From NCBI GenBank assembly GCA_013400115.1, contig VXBP01009421.1:24545-88544 (forward strand): a stretch of 64,000 nt of DNA, in the 5' to 3' direction. A program made the translations under genes and the position numbers. The stretch is from Rhinopomastus cyanomelas (Eukaryota; Chordata; Aves; Bucerotiformes; Rhinopomastidae). Numbering within the stretch: the first letter of the stretch is position 1; every line of letters begins with the position of its first letter. The notes beneath the pieces were generated by a model, which worked only from the letters and a program-made list of their open reading frames with translations, did not search any database and had not been told where the DNA came from. Below, piece by piece: positions 1 to 13,125 of the stretch.

Positions 1-1210
1 AGCAGTCTAGGGCTTGATATCAAGAAAACCCCCAGAAGTAGAGACAGAGGCAACGTAGGTGTTCAGTATCTCTGCTTTATAAGTATCCTGTCTCCAGGGC
101 ACCCACCTCAATCAGCAGGGGGCCTATGTTACCTCTAGTTTTAGTTTTACCTGCTATGTATTTGAAGAAGCCCTTTTTGTTGCCCTTGACCTCTCTTGCA
201 AGGTTTAATTACAAAAAGGCCTTGGCCTTTCTACTTGCATCCCTACATTCTCTCACCAGAGCCTTATAATCACCCCAAGTGGCCATCCCTTCCTTCCATG
301 ACCCTTTCGTCTTCCTCTTCAGTTTGCCCAGCAGCAGGTCTTCTGGCTCCTTTCCTTGACTTGTTTCCTGTTGGAATGCTCTTTTCTTATGCTTCAAAAA
401 AGTAGCCTTTAAATGTTAACTAGCTATCCTGAGCCCCTTTACCTGCCAGTACCCTGTCCCATGGGATTTCCCCTAGCAATTGCTTGAAAAGGCCAAAGTT
501 GGCCCTCCTGAAGTCCAGGGTTGCGATTCCGCTAGGCATTCTGCTCCTACCACAGGAGACCCTGAACCCCACAATCTCATGGTCACTGCACCCAAGGCTG
601 CCCTCAACCTCACTGCTTCAACCAGGCAGTCTTGTTGGTGAGTACAAGATCCAGCAATGCTCCTCTCCTAGTGGGCTCCTCTATCATTTCAATCAAGAAG
701 TTGTCACCAATGTACTGGAGGAACCTCCTGGACTGTGGATGGCTGGCTGAGTAGGTTTTCGAACAGATATCAGAGAAGTTGCTGTCAGCTGCCTCTAGAA
801 GATCTCATCAAATTCCTCATTCTGATCTGGTTGCCTGTAATAAGACACCCACAACAGTGTCACCCATGCCAGCCTGCCCCTTGATCCGCATCCACAAACT
901 CAACTCTCTCTTCATCCACACCTGGACAGAACTCAATACATTCCTGTTGCTCTCTCACGTAGAGAGCAACTCCTCCGCCCCACCTTTCTGACCTGTCCGT
1001 CCTGAGAAGGACACAGCCATTTATGACCACATTCCAGTAATTCAAACTATCCCACCAGGTCTCAATAATTGCCACCAGATCACAATCACCTGACTGAACA
1101 CAGATTTCTAACTCCTCCTGCTTATTCCCCATGCTGCATGCACTGGTGTACAGGCTTTTCACAGAGCGAGCTGAGCACTCCAATTTCACCCCAGGACAGC
1201 AAGAGGCCAC
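1..1210 (-). pseudogene. CR1 ORF2 endonuclease and linker, decayed, partial
   Basis: Minus-strand segments match the APE-type endonuclease of CR1 ORF2: SMGNKQEELEICVQ and ETWWDSLNYW (about 1140-1040), GGGVALYVREQ (about 985-950), and further down GLWMAG/DFRRANFGLF-like parts. The linker LLGKLKRKTKGSWKEG lies at about 330-280. Several frames are needed, so the protein is broken. The reverse transcriptase is missing from the window. Confidence 0.75.
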
Positions 1211-1309
1211 CTGGTTTTCATTAAGACCAGAACTCTGTCCCAGTGGTGCTCACCCATCAACTATCCCACCCCTCCTCAAACCTAGTTTAAAGTCCTCTGA
1301 ATGAGTCCT

Positions 1310-1850
1310 GCCAACTCCTGCCCCAGAATCCTTTTTCCTCTCTGAATAAACCCCTCCCATATCTATCTGCTAGGTCTTGCACCTGATAAAAGCAGTTATT
1401 ATTAAAGAACCCAAAGCCCTGCCTGTAACACCAGTCTTGTAGCCAAGCATTAATGGACTGAGTTCTTCTATTCCGGCCTGTGTCCTCACCTAAAGTGGAA
1501 GAAATGACGAGAATAGAACTTGTGCCCCAGCCTCTTTCACCAACTGTCCTAATGCCTTTAGGTCTTTCTTCATACCCCTCAGGCTATAGAATAAAGCTTC
1601 CTCCCCACCTGTCTGGAAGATCAGCAGTGTCAGCTGATCTCATCAGGTTAGGAAGCAACCTAGTGATATCCCTGATTTGGGCTCCGGGTAAACTGCAGAC
1701 TTCCTATGATAAGGGTCAGTTCTGCATATTGGGGCCTCAGTTCCCTTCAGGAGTGAGTCTCCAATAACTAGGACCCTTCTCTTCTTCTTTGTGGAGGAGG
1801 GTGTGATATTACTGGAAGACTTCTTGGATTTATCGTGACCTTGCCAGGAG
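1310..1850 (-). pseudogene. CR1 ORF1 esterase-like region, decayed
   Basis: Conceptual translation on the minus strand gives a GDS-containing segment (VIGDSLLKGTEAPICR near 1780-1740) followed by the DPYHRK and SADYYPLL-like segments typical of the SGNH-hydrolase-like domain of CR1 ORF1. Frameshifts and stops prevent an intact domain. A plus-strand relative is at 12.35-12.89 kb. Confidence 0.65.
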
Positions 1851-2112
1851 TTCTGATATGGGTTCTCTATCCTGTATATCCTTATTAGACTGGTTGTCTT
1901 CCAATAAGGGTTTATATCTTTTACTCAGTGGCAACTGGGGAGTGAGGCAGGCAAGGGTGTTACTCACCTTCTGCCATGACCCTGCACTTGGCTCCACACA
2001 CCCCTTCTACTTGGGCTTCTGTTCTCCATCTGAGAACTACAGGATACAGGCCCTCCCTGAATCTGGATCTTATTTAGCTGTTGTCCAGACTGCTTAGCCT
2101 GTCTCTACCAGT

Positions 2113-2379
2113 CTACCTCCATTTCAGCCTAATTGTCCTGAGTCTTTCTAGTTCAGCTTGCAGCCTTTCAACCTCATCTTGCAACTCTGCCACCCGGTCA
2201 AGCAGATAATCTACTTGCTTGCGCCATATGCAGCCAGGAAAACGTAAAAGAGTGCTACATTCTTGGCAGCCTGTCACCTGCACAGACTCATCTTCTTGGG
2301 GAACCTCTGTTTGGGTTCCCACATCCATGTGTAGTGGTGACTGAAGCCTGGTCTTCCTCTGTTGATGAGTTGTTACCAT
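2113..2379 (-). pseudogene. CR1 ORF1 N-terminal part (coiled coil)
   Basis: An 88-residue open segment beginning MVTTHQQRKTRLQ. It contains the VQVTGCQECSTLL cysteine segment and a heptad-rich helix (VAELQDEVERLQAELERLR), as in the nucleic-acid-binding ORF1 protein of CR1. A premature stop separates it from the esterase region that follows on the same strand, so it is a decayed fragment. Confidence 0.75.
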
Positions 2380-2605
2380 TATCTTTCCCCCCCCACCCCG
2401 GCGGCTGAAGCAGCTGAAGCAGCTAGCGCTCTTGCTGCTGCGTGTGGTCTGAGCGTGACTTCTAGTTTCACCTCCCTTAAATAGGTCCAGGTCCGCACCC
2501 CCTGCAGTGTTTGCCTGGCTTCTCCTGTGAGACCACCCAAAACGCAGTGGCTGCCTCCCTGCTGCCCCAAGCTTTCCCGTTCAGGGAACACCCACATCAC
2601 CTGGA

Positions 2606-5525
2606 AACCTCAATAAAATAGCATACGGGGACTGGTGCTCTCGCTGCTGGGAGCGGTCATTATCACAATGAGTGCCCCAAAGGCATGTGTCAAAACCAGT
2701 ATTCTCGTATATGGAGAAGGTTTGGTTTGGGCAGCTAAGGGAGTGGATAGTTCGATCTCAACAGGCTTCACAGAAAACCCTGCATGTACATGGGATACAG
2801 AATAGCAAGCTGAGGCTAGGAACCTAAAAACGGGGCACTTGGAAGAAATTCTTTTTGAAAGAATGGTTGCTATAGCAAATTTACCTTTGCTATGCACAGC
2901 TATGAGACCAAGGGAATACGCTTGAATCTGCCTTTCCCCATTTCCAGAAATGTCCTAAATTCTACATACAAAATACTCTATAATGAGGTGCTCTTCATTT
3001 CTTCTGGGCCCAGGCTGCTAGGCAAAATGAAATGCAGTAATAAGCTAAAGGAACTTCTCTTCTGGAATTTTAGCATGCTGAACTTAAGTACGTTAGCTCT
3101 GGCTGAATGGGCAAGTCATGATCACATAACCTTCTATAGAAGAAATATGATAAACAAAATTAACTGAACAGATTCCAGATAAAATGGGAAGACAGGTAGA
3201 CAAAAAACATTATGGAAAATATTTCTGCCAAGTTTTGAAAAGTTTGATTTTCAACATCTGGTTTTTAACAATTCCAGAAAATCCATTTAAGACATTTTGC
3301 TGACAAGACTTTTTTTTTAAGACAGCCAAAAGAAGTTTAGAAGACAAACCACAACTATGAAACAATACATGCTGTTTTACTTTTTCATAGCTATAAAAAA
3401 AACCCTGCTGTTATGAAATAATACTAGTACAACATACCAAGGTAAGAAAAGAAGCACCCAACATAGCAATCACAACATGCTCACCTATGTCTGCAATGAT
3501 GCAGAAAACTGTAACAAGCCAAAAACCCCCTACATATATTATTATTCCAAGAACCAAGAGAGTAAGCACCCTGAGAACACAGATCACCACATCTATATTC
3601 CCTGATAACAGTTATCCATAGCGTATCACTTTCTAAAAGAAAAAAAAACCAAACATGCACTCATCCAGCTAATAAGCTGTCACTGCTTTACTTCTCAGAA
3701 AGGCCAAAGGTGAATGCAGACAGTCTATTTTGATGACTGAAAAAAATGCATCTTTATTCCAAGCCTTCTAAGTGTCCTCCACCCTCCCACACATACACAT
3801 TTAGTACCAATATGTACTAAATACTGTTTCCGGGAGACTAAATGGGTGAACATACAAACAGATGCAAAACTAGCATTTCCCTACATACTGTAAAACCAGA
3901 TTTATTTCTTCTTCTGTCATGCAGTGGTCTGTAAGTGCTGTTTCACTCTCTGTTTTAAACTGTTATAAGATGACACTGAAAAGCTGGATAAGGTGTCATC
4001 AACATATGCAGGACCTTTTATGCTGATCACATCACTTAACTGTTTTCTCAGTATCTACTTAAAACCACATTGCACTTGAGGAGAAGCTGGCTAAAGATAA
4101 ACTTAAGAAAACTGACAGTGCATATGCAGAAGGTCATTGATGAACTCCGGACGATGTGACCTCAAAGTGTCTTAGACACTTAAGACACTTATTTCGGACT
4201 TCCCAGCCTACTCCATACACAAATGACTGTGACGACAAAAGCACACTCATTCACCGGCAGATGCCCAAGATAGATCGTGCTCCTTCCCCTTCCTGAAGAA
4301 AGGACCAAAGTCATGCATGCATGAATGGCCTTCATAATTCTGCAACACATTATCACGGAAAAAAACTGACTGCACTGCTACAAACACTTTGCNGATGCCT
4401 GCATGAATGGCCTTCATAATTCTGTAACAAAATCCTGATAATTGCAACACATTATCATGGAAAAAAACTGACTGCACTGCTACAAACACTTTGCTGCTGT
4501 ATTCCAGTCCCTTTTCCAGTATTCTCTGTTTTCATCAGAGCTCCTTATTTTACAGAATCTCAACTCTGAGTCTCTTGGCTTGATGTGCGTTATCTCCACT
4601 GGCAGCAGATCACACATTCCTATGCAAAACCATTACCTTACACATTTCACCAGAAAATGAAACACTCAACAGGATAAAACTCATGAGTGCAAATGCAGCA
4701 ACTTTCTTAGCAACTGAATCCACATCAGAAAACCTCAGAACAGAACTGGATTTGTCATTTGGAAAGCTAAACATAGAAGTCATGTTTCTAACTCAATTTC
4801 CTCTTGGTCAGCTACACATGCAAAACAGATCTATACTTTCAGGGAAATAATTTACCCATCAAATTATCCTTACTGAATGGAAGAAAGATTCTTATTTATA
4901 TTGTTACTTCATGAAAGGAAAGAAAATAACACAAGTCCATTCCACAAACTACAAATTCTTTAAGTTTGGAGGGGAAATAAATGAATAATTTGACTTGAGC
5001 TAGACACTGAAACCAGTATCCTGGGAAACCATGCATCTCAGGTGACCATTTTTCAGAAAAGCTCCTAGAATTAAAACACAAGTTACACATAGAGTCAACT
5101 TCTTGCTTTGCAGTTTGCTAGAATACCGGCTCAGTCTTTTTCTCCTGGGAAAGGAAGTGCCTACAGATGTTCTTCAGCAGAAACTCTGTTAAATATCAAA
5201 GGAGAATAAATCGGCCCTCAGGGTAAGACAGAGTGGCACCTAACTTCTTCAGCCAAAACAGTCATTTGTAATGCAATGTTCTTTCAGAGACAAAATTTAA
5301 ACGGAAAATTCAAGGCCATGAACAAAGCTGAAGGAACCTCAAGCACATTGTATTCTTCATCAATGTCCTGTCTTTAAGGTGCAGTGCTAACAAACTTCAT
5401 GATTCATTTGAATACATTTCTCTTGATGCTTCCAGAAATTTCAGGTTTAATGATTAAATAATCCTTTATTGTAAAAACTACCAAGACTGCAGCACAGCTG
5501 GGAAATAACAATCTGTCTGGATGAG
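2606..5525. other. Intronic sequence without recognised gene
   Basis: AT-rich intron 2 sequence. Apart from the duplicated block at 4317-4495 I see no gene, RNA or classifiable repeat. Confidence 0.5.
4317..4495. repeat. Local direct duplication containing an ambiguous base
   Basis: Two near-identical copies of a segment starting GCATGAATGGCCTTCATAAT and ending CTACAAACACTTTGC lie side by side (about 4319-4392 and 4400-4492). The second carries about 20 extra bases. The single N in the window (4393) sits exactly at the junction, so this may be a true tandem duplication or an assembly artefact. Confidence 0.8.
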
Positions 5526-5529
5526 TCAA

Positions 5530-5965
5530 ACCATAAAAGAAGGAAATTCCTCACTATGAGGGTGGTGAGGCACTAGAATAGGTTGAACAGAAAATCTGTG
5601 GATGCCATCTTCCTGGAAGTATTGAAGACAGGTTTGGCAGGGCTCTGAGCAGCCAGGACAGGTAGGAGGTGGCTCCCCTAGGTGACTGAGGATCTGCACA
5701 CTGGTACATGGTGGGAAGATAACAAAGGCATGAGATGAAACAAAAGTCTCAGACTGATTATAGTAAGAGCTTTTCAACATTAGAACTATTAAGCTGGCTG
5801 TCCAGAGAATCTGTGTAGTCCCTCTCAGTCCTTGAAGATTTTCAAAAACCAACCCTCAGCAACCTCATCTTGTCTAAGAACTGGCCTGCTCTGAGGTGAA
5901 GTCTGGACCAGAAACTCCCTACAGTCAATTCTAGCCTAAATTACTCCAAGATCCAGAAGAACTCA
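5530..5965 (+). mobile_element. Old CR1 3'-end fragments
   Basis: Plus strand. Diverged CR1 3' region: a GGCACTAGAATAGGTTGAACAG segment (from about 5565) followed by the 'ggtttggcagggctctgagcagcc' class motif. A second piece at 5815-5965 has the TCTGGACCAGAAACTCCC and TCTAGCCTAAATTACTCC endings. About 130 bp between them is unrelated or rearranged. Confidence 0.6.
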
Positions 5966-8900
5966 GTTTCTGGGAAATAACCTTTAAGTCCACAGACATA
6001 CTCACATTATCTGTAGCTTCAAGTTGTGGCCCTGATGACAAAGGTATCTGCATGGTTATCAAAAAGAGTGGCTACAGAACTACTTTACAAAGTGCCACAG
6101 GCAAGCTCAAGGCTTTTCTGCCGTCACTTAGCAACACATCTGATGTCGTTGTTCTTGAAGAGGGGTAGAAAAATTAGAGCCATTCCCTTGCAGATTTTGG
6201 CTGGTCCTGTCACAAGGAAAGAATTGCACAACCTAAAAATTAGCAACCTGCTTGCTGTGTAGATTTATCACAGAAGAGTCATTGAAACCAGAAATTGAAG
6301 TGAAATCTAGTGTAAAATATCACAAAGATTCTGCACACCACTTGTCACAGATGTTGATGTTGAGCAGTTGACCAGAAGATAAACCACAGATTCACTGTTA
6401 CTATAAACCATAATTTTATGTTCCAAAGTCAACAAGAGGTCAAGTGAACTTTATAATCTGTGTTAACAGAAGATTGACTTGTAAATGCTTATCTGAGAAC
6501 CAGATGCACAAAGAGAAATTAATAATGAGAAACTGAAAATACTGGTTAATAATGGGATATGTGGAATGATAATTAACAGAATATGGAACAAATATTTCCA
6601 CGTGCTTAACATGAGCAGCATCTACCATCACTATGCTGGCAAAGACTGCAAGAACTACAGAGAGCCAAATGCATAAAAGACAAAAAAGACTGTAGCCCTG
6701 AGTACATTATTGGTGTTCATGTCCCAATGCCCCTAACAGATTACAGGGACAAAAGTTAATTACTGTTTTTATTATAAAGAAACTTCTGCTTCTGTGTAGT
6801 TAATCTGAAGTTTTTATTTTGCATTTACTGCTTTTCATTCTACTGAAGTCTCACCTGAGTCTCCCCATCTTGATAAAAGAAGGCACCTCCTTGAGGAAAT
6901 CATCTTAGGAATAGCATTCCAACCAGTGTGGCCCCAGAGGTGCACAGAGCAGTGCTGGTCCTGGCAGTGACCAAGAGGCTCACTGCAACCTCAGACACCT
7001 GATGGATCCAGTTGAAGCTGGCTTGCTGGCTTTCTTGGTTCTACTCCTGTGCAACACAGGCACTATCTTTCACTTGCTAAACTTACAGGACGAGCAGACA
7101 GAGCACTAACCAGGAATGCTTCACATTTCTAAGCAATACAAATACTTCACATATAGATCAAAGACAGAATTCAAACCTTTCAGGTCTCACAGATGTACAT
7201 TATAAAGACATTACTGCTTTAAACTTAAAGAACAAGATATAGAATAATCCACCATGCAGAAGAAAACCTGCCTAAGCAGGTGGTGTGTCATTTCTGCAGA
7301 GTGGCTGGAGAAGTGGCCATGTCCCTTAGCATGTGCTGTATCCTGCTCCTTCCTCCAAGGAAGAGGGAAGATGAGGCATTGAGTCCCTACAGGTACTCTC
7401 ATGTGATCTGCAGTGAAGAGAAGTATGTGTACTGACATTGTCAGCAGTCACCTAAGAGTATCACCCACAGGAAGACACAATTACTTACTGATGATAACAA
7501 AACTATATGACACAGAGATGAACTCTTTCTGTAGCAATTACACCCAGATGGAAAAATGCCTTTCATGTTTGTTCTTGTTTTTCAAGAACAGTTCAGAATA
7601 GTCTGCTGTCACCATTGAAAAATCTAATGACTCACAAGAAGGACAGTATAAGAGAGAGGACAAAAAATTTCAATGACTGCTAATGAAAGGAAATTTAAAG
7701 ACCTTGCAGACCATACAAGCCCATTTATAACTCCCCTGAATCCTACACTGACCTTTGAAAATTATACCTTTTTAAAATCAGTCAAAACTTGTTAAAAAGT
7801 ATAAATACTAACTGGTTTCAGAGGGCACGTCAGAAGGCCCTCAGAGTAATTTTAGTTCCTCATGAAGTTAAATATTATTAACATAATACACCTATAAGAT
7901 TTAAGCCAGGCAATAACTACAGGGCTACAGAAGAATTAGAGACACCATGTAAAAGCACTGTACATACAGCATGGGCAGCCTGTGGGATCCCGAGATTGGT
8001 GGATACACCATATACAGAGCCTCCTCCCTCATTAGGGTGCATCTGTCCCCCGTAGTACCCAGCCATTCCTTATATCTGCAAGAATATAATAGAAAGAAAA
8101 GGCATAACAGGGTGCTTCAAGACCTGGGGAAGATGGAAGCACATGGTTCAAGGTCTCCACTCCCTCACCCAGGTACAACCCAATGACGCCGAGCCTTCAT
8201 TTCTCTATTGTGAAGAACAAGTTTATGAAGTTTAAATGGCCAGAAAGGCATGTGCAAAATGATCCTTTTTAATACAAGTTTTAGAAGGCAGGGGACCACT
8301 GATGAATGGGTTACAGTTACAGGCTCTTGTTCCAATCTGTTGGGTAATGTTCACGGCTGTGGCTGCATGTTGTGGTAAGCACAAGAAGAAACAATATGAA
8401 TAACACTGGATCTCTCAAGGAAACAAAGATTGAAAGATTTGAAAGTAAAAAGAACCCTCAAAAGCCTAAAAAGGAAGTTTGCTAGTCACCAGTTTCCTAG
8501 TCACCTCCATGCCAGAAGCAAACAGCATACAGTTCCCAAAATGTGTTTGTAGATGCATTAATAAAATATCAAAAGCTCAACTGCAAAACGGAGTTGCATG
8601 TCTTCCATGGACATGATCCTCCAGAAAAAAATGAGAGTACCTTACAAACAAGCAAACAGTCATGTCACTTCCACTGCATTTTGTGTGGAACACAAAATAA
8701 AATCATTGATTAAAAACCCCTAAAGTTGTGATACTAAACATTTGTCGAATAGAGAAAGGCATGTCCATGCATATTGCAGATGTTTGGGAACAAAGTGTTT
8801 CCATTAATCCAGCCTGACCAGGGTTCCACTGCCTTCTGTAAGGCCACTTAGGTATGTTCTACCCACTTGCATCAATGTGCAGGTTCATAGCCTAATCATT

Positions 8901-11747
8901 AAAGTGTGTCTATTCAATCGTCAGAAGGAAAGGCAGTGGTAGTTTGAACCTTGCAGTCCTGAAACCAACGCAAGGAGCCAAAATGGAGAAGTCTGATTAA
9001 AAAGGAGTACTCATGACAAAGGGCAGCATGAGGCTGTAAAAGCAGAGTTCCTGCTGGTATCATTCAAACACAAATGCACTAAGAAAACCCATAGTCACAC
9101 GTGATTGCAACCAGCCTATAAATAGGCACATTCACAATTGCTCATAGAAATGAAGGCTTTGAAAATGATCCATCAGTCACGTTGTGTTCTGATTAAATAC
9201 CCCTGCATGACAAGCATGAACTGAACACAAATGCCCCTGAAATTTGCTCCCTCTCTTGCACAGTACAACCACTTGCCATCACAACCTCCATCCAACCGAG
9301 CACCACCTTTCGCACTGAAGTCCGTGGGAGAGATCCAGCACTTCTTAAAAATTAAGATCCAGGCCTGGATACGTAAGTTTAATAAATTCATGATAGAAAG
9401 CGTAACTCACAATCAGTCAGTTCTAACTTGTTTATTGTAATTTTTTTTCTACTTAGTAATTCAACCTAATGTGCAGTTTGTAACCATAAATTTTAAAGCT
9501 ATTTTGTCACATAGCTGGTCATTAAACTGAAAATCACATAACCCCCAGAAACTGCTTTTGCTTCACCCTTGAAAATGTCACAGACATTGAAAGAACCTTG
9601 CTCAGACTCCACATACAAATCACATTATGGACAGAGACAAGCCACAAAATATTACACCCTAAAAATTATCTGCGAGAAATTTGATGGGTATGTCAGAATT
9701 AGGTATCATTTGCACGTGTTAGTAACCACAGTTGTGTAAGGCCAGTTGTTTCACAGAATCAACACATTCTGCAACTCAATACTTTTCATCCAAGCGAAGG
9801 TGGGTACATTCAATCTAGCAAAGAACTGCAATTCAAACCATGCAAGCCAAATAAACATCGCTTTACTGTATCACACTTTCAAGTGTTTTCCCTCTAGTCA
9901 ATCACCAAAATTGTGTAAACATAAGTAAAAAATTACTGGTAAATCATTGTCTCAGCAACGAGCAGGGAAAGCCTGTTAGCACTCTCGAAACCTTGTCCGC
10001 TCTTTCAGAACGAAAGAAACTTAAGACGCAATGTGAACTGTAGAACATGAATACAGATAAAATAAAAAAGAGATAAATGTTACCTGCCACAGCAGACGAA
10101 ACAGAGGACTACTTTAAGGACAATAAAATCAGGATTCCACAAAAAAGTGTTCAGAAAGAAAATGTTTAAGCAAGTCTCATTGAAAGGTAAGAACTGCATA
10201 AAATAATGATAGGATGTGATGAAACGTATCACAGACCAGAAACAAATACTTCTTTACCTATTATGACATTTTTTCTAAACGAATTCAAACAAAACCATGA
10301 ACATATCCTATGTATGTTCCTAAAGCATCTCTGTAACTATCCCACTGCATTTATCTCATTAAAGAAACTAAAATAAAAAGAGCATCAGACACAAAGTTGT
10401 GTGCCAGACCCATGTGTGTGCCTACAGGGCCACAAGAACCTGTATGATTTACAGTTAGAAAAGAACACACACATTTCAACAGTTTCTTGTGTGTGAGCAC
10501 GTGCAAGTTTAGTGCATCTGGGCAAGCATGTGTGTGTTAGTCTTTACTTCACAAACTGTACTCCATCCACACACATACTCTAGACTGTTTTCAGACTGCC
10601 ATGGGCTGATCATCAATCCAGATCAAGACCTTTCTGTTCCACGTATGTTCTTATGCTAGTGGCCTCCTTACCCTCTATCTGCAATTCCAAAAAGAAGTCC
10701 TTTTTTTCCCCCCCTTGCCCCTTACAAGTTGTTCCTGCAGCTTATTCCAGACATTTCACTCATGATCATTTAGAGACCAATGACACAGATTATTTAATTT
10801 CTAACTTTTTTTTACAGAAGACACCATTTATACTGCTGGTTTGTAACATCACAAAAGCTTGAGCTGTGCATCACACTAATCTGGGGTACAGTCCCACATA
10901 CACTTGTTTAGGATCTCCACTGTGTCACGACCAGATACGTGTATTTGTGAATTCTATTAACTGCTTTTCATTTAAATTTGTCCCGACAGATCTGTGTTCT
11001 CTGTCAGGTGACAGTAACACCTCCTCTTTGTGAGCGCCAGAGCATCCACAGGAATTAATTTATCTATGTTATTTTTCTTGACCGTTGCACAGTTCAGGAG
11101 GTTTTAAGTCAGTTGTGAGGGCAGCACGAGCAGCACAACTCTGACAGCAAGTTTAGTGCACAGTCACACACACACTTAACACTTCTGTCAGACTGCAGAA
11201 AACCCCTCCCTAATGGCAGACAGCCTGTGTCTCTTTTATGCAGAACAGCTTTTACATCATCATGCATTTTAATCTTCCTCTCTTTTCAGGCCAAGTTCTC
11301 TGCAGAGATGGGAACACGTGCAGCGCAGGAAATGAGGATGTCTCGCACTCAGCATGCACTGATGCTGGGTACTTGGTGGGAGGTGTACCACAAAGGATTG
11401 GAAACCCCACCTAACTCTTTCTTTTCAACTCTATGAAGTGTCCTACTCTCCTCTGCTAGACCCTTATTAACCCAGTGTGTCAGTGACTGTCACTCCGTGT
11501 TACTTCTCTCTGTCTCTGCTCTGCTACTGTGACAGCTGTCTGACCACAGTTCTCCAACACTGCCTTTATTGTTCTTCCTTGCTACTCTTTACCTGTGCAT
11601 TGTGTTTGAGCTGATCCATAAAAATTGTACCACTTCTCTTCCTTGCTCTTGCAGCACGCTAGATTTTCGGATGGCATATGAAAGAAACCACGATGAAGTG
11701 TGGGGCACTCTATACATGTTCTTCCTATATGGATTGACTCCACTTCA
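5966..11747. other. Intronic sequence without recognised gene
   Basis: AT-rich, with TG/CA-rich patches around 10.4-10.6 kb and 11.16 kb. No exon, RNA gene or classifiable repeat was recognised. The block at about 7.96-8.37 kb is slightly less AT-rich but I cannot classify it. Confidence 0.45.
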
Positions 11748-12292
11748 ATCCCCCTGACACTGCAGGATCACCTAGACCAAGTCACACAGGAACACATCCA
11801 GCAGGTCTTAAACATCTCCAGTGAAGGAGACTCCACAACCTCCCTGGGCAGCCCGTTCCAGTGCTCCACCACCATCACTGTGAAAAAGTTTCTTCTCATA
11901 TTTATGTGGAACCTCCCATGTTCCAGCTCACACCCATTGCCCCTCGTCCTATCACTAGGTGACACTGAGCAGAGCCTGGCTCCATCCTCCTGAAACCCAC
12001 CCTTCACATATTTATAGACATGAATGAGGTCACCCCTCAGTCTCCTCTTTTCCAAGCTAAAGAGACCCAGCTCCCTCAGTGTCTCCTCGTAAGGGAGGTG
12101 CTCCACTTCCTTTATCATCCTTGCTGCTCTGTGCTGGACTCCCTCCAGCAGCTCTGTGTCCTTCTTGAACTGAGGGGCCCACAACTGGACACAATAACAA
12201 CGTGGTCTCACCAGTGCAGAGTAGAGGGGGAGAAGAACCTCTCCTGATCTGCTAACCATCCCACTTCTGATCCACCCCAGAATGATGCGAGC
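11748..12292 (-). mobile_element. CR1 3' fragment, terminal ~50 bp missing
   Basis: Minus-strand CR1 covering the C-terminal part of ORF2 and most of the 3' UTR. It translates to RCYCVQLWAPQFKKDTELLEG through ETLRELGLFSLEKRRLRG and the C-terminal RRNFF segment, in one 163-residue open segment (12259-11768). The copy breaks off after the CAGGGGGATTG motif, so the usual final tail is absent. It abuts a plus-strand CR1 at its 5' side. Confidence 0.85.
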
Positions 12293-12296
12293 CCCT

Positions 12297-13125
12297 CCTT
12301 CAAGACTGTCAGGCTTATAAGGATACAGAGAATAGGCAACCTATTCTGGAGGTCCTAACACGGTCACATAAATTGGAGAGGTCTTCTCCTCCACAAAGAA
12401 GAAGAGAAGGGTCCTAGTTACAGGAGACTCGCTCCTGAAGGGAACTGAGGCCCCAATATGCAGAGCTGACCCTCATCATAGGAAGTCTGCAGTCTACCTG
12501 GAGCCCAAATCAGGGGTGTCACTAGGATGCTCCCTAAGCTGATGAGATCAGCTGACTTTTACCCACTACTGATCTTCCAGACAGGTGGGGAGGAAGCTGT
12601 ATTCCATAGCCTGAGGGGAATGAAGAACAACTTCAAGGCCTTAGGATGGTTGGTGAAAGAGTCTGAGGCACAAATTACATTCTCCTCATTACTTCCATTT
12701 TCAGGTAGGGACATGGGCTGGAATAGAAAGATTCAGGCCATAAATGCATTGTTACAAGACTGGTGCTACAAGCAGGGCTTTGGTTTCTTTGCAAAATGGC
12801 CGGTTTTATAAGGCACCAGACCAGACAGTTACACATGGGAAAGGTTTATCTGAGAAGGGAAAAACGGTTCTGGGGCAGGAACTGGCAGCTGCAACACAGG
12901 AGGTTCCATAAAAATAGGAGAAGGAACTTCTTCCCAGTGAGGGTGTCAGAGCGCTGGCACAGCTGCCCAGGGAGGTTACGGAGTCTCCTTCTCTGGAGAT
13001 GTGTAAAACTCACCTGGATATATTCCTTGTGCAACTTGGTCTAGGTGATCCTGCTGTGGCAGGGGTATTGGACTAGATGCTCTTTTGAGGTCCCTTCCAA
13101 TCCCTAATGTTCTGCCATGCTGTGA
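12297..13125 (+). mobile_element. CR1 with large internal deletion (ORF1 esterase joined to 3' end)
   Basis: Plus strand. The first part (to about 12888) matches the CR1 ORF1 esterase region: VTGDSLLKG near 12410-12440, then IRSADFYPLLIFQTGGEEAV-like and GWLVKESEAQITFSS. At about 12887-12892 it jumps into the extreme C-terminus of ORF2 (RRFHKNRRRNFFPVRVSERW) and continues through a normal 3' end (GGTCCCTTCCAATCCCTAATGTTCTG near 13090-13115). All of the endonuclease and RT is missing. One 93-residue frame crosses the junction. Confidence 0.8.

Larger units (their letters stand above)
1..2605 (-). mobile_element. CR1 LINE, near-complete 5' end, cut by window edge
   Basis: Minus-strand CR1 retrotransposon reading from about 2605 down to 1. 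In order: a GC-rich 5' leader (2605-2380), ORF1 start with coiled coil (2379-2113), the ORF1 esterase-like part (about 1850-1310), then the ORF2 endonuclease and linker (about 1210-1). The reverse transcriptase lies beyond the left edge. Stops and frameshifts break both ORFs, so it is a dead copy. It closely resembles the plus-strand copy at 63.2-64.0 kb. Most CR1 copies in birds are severely 5'-truncated, so one retaining the ORF1 leader is relatively uncommon. Confidence 0.85.

Noticed and set aside
11280..11345. Exon-like segment after TCTTTTCAGG on the plus strand
   Set aside because: Acceptor-like sequence only. No donor, no recognisable protein, and the host gene is on the other strand.
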